Positions 61,005 through 64,000 of a stretch of 64,000 nt of DNA are shown in pieces; position 1 is the first letter of the stretch; each line of letters opens with the position of its first letter. The notes under the pieces are model-generated. The model was not told the DNA's origin. It saw only the letters and a program-made list of their open reading frames with translations, and searched no databases. Where the stretch lies: the NCBI GenBank assembly GCA_018260565.1, contig JAGLAZ010000006.1:1-64000 (forward strand). Reading direction: 5' to 3'. The position numbers were made by a program, and so were the translations under genes. The DNA comes from Flavobacteriaceae bacterium. Lineage in GTDB: Bacteria; Bacteroidota; Bacteroidia; Flavobacteriales; Weeksellaceae.

Positions 61005-62003
61005 TTAGGTTCCTATAAAACCTTTAGAATGAAGAAGTTGAAGTATTTGTATTGTGTTCGTAGCAGCTCCTTTGCGGAGATTATCCGCTACTATCCAACA
61101 ATGAAATGCGTTTTTGTTGTGCATGTCTTCTCGAATACGGCCTACTTGTACTTCATTTTTACCTTGTGCTGTATAAGGCATAGGGTATAGAAGTTCATCT
61201 GGAGCATCCATAAGTTTAATTCCGGGGCTATTTGATAGTATTTCACGGATTTCCTTAATAGAAATTGGCTTTTCACATTCCACAAAAACACTTTCTGAAT
61301 GTCCCCCAGTAGAGGGAACCCGTACCGCAGTGGCCGTTATCTGAAGATCTGGAAGTCCCATAATTTTTTTGGGTTCATTCATCAGTTTCCATTCTTCTTT
61401 GGTATAGCCATTATCCAAAAACGAATCGCATTGAGGGATTACATTATTAAAAATAGGATAGGGATATACTTTTAGAACATCTTTTTTATGTTGGGCTTCA
61501 CCTTCTAGTTGATCTACTGCAGCTTTCCCAGAACCAGTTACAGACTGATAGGTAGAGACCACAATTTTTTTAAGCCCAAACTTTTCGTGAATGGGTGCTA
61601 ATGCCATTACCAATTGTATAGTGGAACAATTGGGATTGGCAATGATTCTGTGTTCCTGTAGAACTTGATGGGGGTTGATTTCTGGAACTACCAAAGGGAC
61701 AGCGTCATGCATTCTCCAAGCGGAAGAATTATCTATAACGTAGCTTCCGTTTGCAGAAAACCGTTCTGCATAGGCCAGTGAAGTCCCACCACCTGCTGAA
61801 AATAATACCGCATCGGGGCGCTGGGAAATAGCATCCTCAATGCCTACAACTGTGAATTCTTCTTTATTAAAAAGAACCTTTTTTCCTATAGACTTTTGAG
61901 AAGCAGCAGGAATAAGTTCCGTCACTGGCACTTGCACTTCTTCCAAAACACGCAACATAAGTTGGCCTACAAGCCCTGTAGCCCCTACAACTGCTATCCT
62001 CAT
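61005..62003 (-). CDS. asd: aspartate-semialdehyde dehydrogenase
   Basis: A 332-residue NADPH enzyme that makes aspartate semialdehyde for Lys/DAP, Met and Thr synthesis. RIAVVGATGLVGQLML binds NADP, ANPNCSTIQLVMAL carries the catalytic Cys, and RVPSTGGHSESVFVE the catalytic His. Overlaps the upstream membrane-protein gene by 4 bases. Confidence 0.97.
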   Translation of the reverse strand: MRIAVVGATGLVGQLMLRVLEEVQVPVTELIPAASQKSIGKKVLFNKEEFTVVGIEDAISQRPDAVLFSAGGGTSLAYAERFSANGSYVIDNSSAWRMHDAVPLVVPEINPHQVLQEHRIIANPNCSTIQLVMALAPIHEKFGLKKIVVSTYQSVTGSGKAAVDQLEGEAQHKKDVLKVYPYPIFNNVIPQCDSFLDNGYTKEEWKLMNEPKKIMGLPDLQITATAVRVPSTGGHSESVFVECEKPISIKEIREILSNSPGIKLMDAPDELLYPMPYTAQGKNEVQVGRIREDMHNKNAFHCWIVADNLRKGAATNTIQILQLLHSKGFIGT

Positions 62004-62452
62004 CTAGTACCTAACAATCTATCAAATGGAACAGCATATAAGAATAACGCAATGGCAATGGCGGCTAAAATCATCCATGGCATACGCATTCTATCATTGG
62101 TTTTAAATTTCTTATTAAGCACGGTCATTAATATTGCACCAATAAGCATACTTACGGGGTGTTCTATAAAGGTGTATCGTAATGCTTTATCTTTCATAAT
62201 TCCGCCCATCCCAGGATCTTTTAAATAGGCTGTAAAACCGGAAGTAACGAAGAGCATGATTAACCCAATTGCTAACTGTAAATGGAAAACAATCATACTA
62301 AAAAGGGTAGATTTTCGAATAAAATTGCTAATCTTTCCAGATTCACTAAATGCAGATTTTAAAAGCGCTATTAAAAACAGACCTAAAATAATGAGTTCTC
62401 CATACCCGAATATCCGGTGAACTTGCAATAAAGTATCGTGTGTACTATTCAT
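62000..62452 (-). CDS. conserved four-helix membrane protein
   Basis: A 150-residue membrane protein with four helices: GELIILGLFLIALLKS, FSMIVFHLQLAIGLIMLFV, SMLIGAILMTVLN and MILAAIAIALFLYAV. A conserved-looking segment EHPVSMLIG and His residues in the helices recall small cytochrome-b-like or SirB-type proteins, but this is inference. I choose the ATG at 62452; an in-frame TTG upstream lies inside a -7 box. It ends over the start of asd, so the two are coupled. Confidence 0.77.
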   Translation of the reverse strand: MNSTHDTLLQVHRIFGYGELIILGLFLIALLKSAFSESGKISNFIRKSTLFSMIVFHLQLAIGLIMLFVTSGFTAYLKDPGMGGIMKDKALRYTFIEHPVSMLIGAILMTVLNKKFKTNDRMRMPWMILAAIAIALFLYAVPFDRLLGTR

Positions 62453-62467
62453 AGTTAAAGTTTTTAG

Positions 62468-62475
62468 CAAATATA
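62468..62475 (-). promoter_or_regulatory. candidate -7 box (TATATTTG) of the membrane protein-asd operon
   Basis: Exact TAnnTTTG match on the minus strand, 15 bases before the ATG; supports that ATG as the start. No TTG at 19 bases. Confidence 0.5.
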
Positions 62476-62498
62476 AGCTTCCTGAAAATTAATTTGGT

Positions 62499-63398
62499 TT
62501 AATTATTTTCACCTTTCCACTTGCCGTGTTTGCTTTCTGAATATGTTTTTAAGCTAATATCAATATTTGGTGCGGAATGAGTAAGAGCTCCAGCGGAAAT
62601 ATAGTCTACTCCAGTAGAGGCAACTTGTGCTAAAACATCCTCGGTTATTCCACCAGATGCTTCGGTTTCAGCAGATTCTCCAATTAATTGTACGGCCTTA
62701 GCCATTAATTCTAGTGACATATTATCTAGCATAATTCTATCTGCACCGGCAATAATAGCTTCTTGTACTTCCGCTAAATTTCTTGTTTCTACTTCAATTT
62801 TAATAGTAAGCTGATGTGATTCTCTATATTTCTTAGCTAAATCTACAGCCTTGGAAATCCCTCCTGAATAATCGATATGATTATCTTTAAGCATAATCAT
62901 ATCAAATAATCCATAGCGATGATTTTCGGCACCTCCAATTTTTACCGCCCATTTTTCTAACATTCTGAATCCCGGCGTAGTTTTTCGCGTATCTAGCAGT
63001 TGACATTTAGTACCTAATAGCCGTGAATTCCATCTGTGTGCAAGTGTAGCAATACCGCACATCCTTTGCATCGTATTTAGGATAAGACGCTCTCCGCTGA
63101 GAAGCGCCCGTGTGTCGGCTTCTAAATATGCGATTATTTCACCCTTTTTGCATACTTGTCCATCTTTTTTTATCCAAAAAATATGGCTTAATGGGTCTAG
63201 GTGTTTTAGTACTAAATCTGCAAAATCCTGACCTGCTAAGATGCAGTTTTCTTTAATTAATAGAACAGATCGAGCTGAAATTCCATCCGGTATTACGGCT
63301 AAAGTGGAATGGTCTCCTGATCCTATATCTTCATCTAAGGCTAATTGAATAAAAGTCTCTAATTTCTCTTTAGTTACATAATCAGGAAACTTATTCAT
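62499..63398 (-). CDS. nadC: nicotinate-nucleotide pyrophosphorylase (quinolinate phosphoribosyltransferase)
   Basis: A 299-residue enzyme that turns quinolinate and PRPP into nicotinate mononucleotide in NAD synthesis. DEDIGSGDHSTLAVIP, the Arg in LLDTRKTTPGFRMLEKWAV, LKDNHIDYSGG, IEVETRNLAEVQEA and YISAGALTHSAPNIDIS are all typical. Overlaps the end of nadB by 8 bases. Confidence 0.97.
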   Translation of the reverse strand: MNKFPDYVTKEKLETFIQLALDEDIGSGDHSTLAVIPDGISARSVLLIKENCILAGQDFADLVLKHLDPLSHIFWIKKDGQVCKKGEIIAYLEADTRALLSGERLILNTMQRMCGIATLAHRWNSRLLGTKCQLLDTRKTTPGFRMLEKWAVKIGGAENHRYGLFDMIMLKDNHIDYSGGISKAVDLAKKYRESHQLTIKIEVETRNLAEVQEAIIAGADRIMLDNMSLELMAKAVQLIGESAETEASGGITEDVLAQVASTGVDYISAGALTHSAPNIDISLKTYSESKHGKWKGENN

Positions 63399-64000
63399 GG
63401 CTTTTTTCTAAGGATTTATTGTAAAAAGAACCTTTATTTTTTTTCATCCGGATGCTGTCTTTAATAATTAAATACGATACCTCTACCAGATTCCGCAATT
63501 CTATAAGATCAGAACTTAGCTTAGCAGTGGTGTAAAGTTCTTTCACTGCGTCATAAATGTCTTGTTGTTTCTTTTTTGCTAATGCCAAACGCTCATCTGT
63601 ACGCACGATACTTACCAAGTCACTCATGAGCTCTTGTAACTGTTTACGAAAGTAGGTAAGAATAATTTTCTCCTCCATTACACGCAACCCATCATCTTCC
63701 CAGTCTGGAATATTTGAAAACAATTGTGAATCAAATTCACCATTTTTCAGCAATTCTGTGCTTTTCTCTGAAGCACGATGCCCAAACACTAAACCTTCCA
63801 ATAAACTGTTAGAGGCTAAACGATTGGCGCCATGCAGACCACTATTGGTGCACTCACCAATAGCAAATAGATTTATTACTGAAGTTTGGCCATAGGGATT
63901 ACAGCTTATACCGCCCATAAAATAGTGACAGGCTGGTACCACAGGAATGTATTCCTGCATAGGATCTATACCTTCTTTTTGGCATTTTGCATAGATGTTG
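63391..64000 (-). CDS. nadB: L-aspartate oxidase, C-terminal part (cut by the window edge)
   Basis: The last about 200 residues of NadB; the 5' part lies beyond the window. The visible part has PACHYFMGGISCNPYGQTSV, FAIGECTNSGLHGANRLASNSLLEGLVFG and a C-terminal helical domain. NadB oxidises L-aspartate to iminoaspartate with FAD, the first step of quinolinate synthesis. Operon with nadC. The frame stays open to the edge. Confidence 0.93.
   Translation of the reverse strand, partial: NIYAKCQKEGIDPMQEYIPVVPACHYFMGGISCNPYGQTSVINLFAIGECTNSGLHGANRLASNSLLEGLVFGHRASEKSTELLKNGEFDSQLFSNIPDWEDDGLRVMEEKIILTYFRKQLQELMSDLVSIVRTDERLALAKKKQQDIYDAVKELYTTAKLSSDLIELRNLVEVSYLIIKDSIRMKKNKGSFYNKSLEKSHE

Overview
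The window is AT-rich, gene-dense chromosomal DNA from a member of the Bacteroidetes, most likely class Flavobacteriia and probably the Chryseobacterium/Riemerella side (Weeksellaceae). The evidence is a secreted protein with a gliding-motility/type IX type B C-terminal domain, an exosortase F pair, a Bacteroidetes-type LptD, several Bacteroidetes promoter boxes (TTG, about 19 bases, TAnnTTTG) and very few Shine-Dalgarno sites. The genus is inference; no rRNA is present. No prophage, transposase, CRISPR array or recognisable defence system was seen.

Layout. 1-12.3 kb: core genes, namely an alpha/beta hydrolase, a DsbD-type disulfide reductase, tilS, an HtrA protease, trmB, two small Bacteroidetes genes, ridA, lptD and an amidase. 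12.4-12.8 kb: rpsT, tRNA-Glu and a strong terminator. 12.8-23.2 kb: a looser, accessory-looking stretch downstream of the tRNA, with a frameshifted DUF6624 gene, a copper pair (a multicopper oxidase fused to an outer-membrane-barrel-like domain, and an HMA-DUF3347 lipoprotein), a surface protein, a pirin with an extra N-terminal domain divergent from a YtcJ-type amidohydrolase, and a lipoprotein hydrolase. 23.2-27.1 kb: the hemA-hemC-hemD-hemE operon. 27.2-33.6 kb: an outer-membrane receptor, a type IX-secreted repeat protein and an MFS transporter. 33.7-38.1 kb: queE, a sugar transferase and mlaE-mlaF-like lipid transport genes with a small barrel gene. 38.2-44.1 kb: a PhoD-type phosphatase, a GHL10 hydrolase, a DUF937-OmpA protein and serS. 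44.1-52.3 kb: a flippase, a glycosyltransferase, a Bacteroidetes orphan, two heterodisulfide-reductase-like iron-sulfur proteins, an MlaD protein and a PpiD/SurA chaperone. 52.5-58.9 kb: lon, then a LOG protein, a MurU-like nucleotidyltransferase and an AmgK-like kinase fused to the RapZ C-terminal domain. 59.0-64 kb: exosortase F and its partner, a cation efflux protein, asd, nadC and a window-edge nadB fragment.

How the genes connect. Envelope building dominates: LptD, Mla components at two loci, a cell-wall amidase, surface polysaccharide enzymes and a probable cell-wall sugar salvage operon. The heme operon, NAD genes (nadB-nadC) and asd are housekeeping. The copper oxidase and its DUF3347 neighbour have matching TACAnnTGTA-like palindromes upstream and may share a repressor. 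The most unusual architecture is the AmgK-like kinase carrying a RapZ C-terminal domain beside a MurU-like enzyme, with a terminator-like hairpin a few bases before its start codon.
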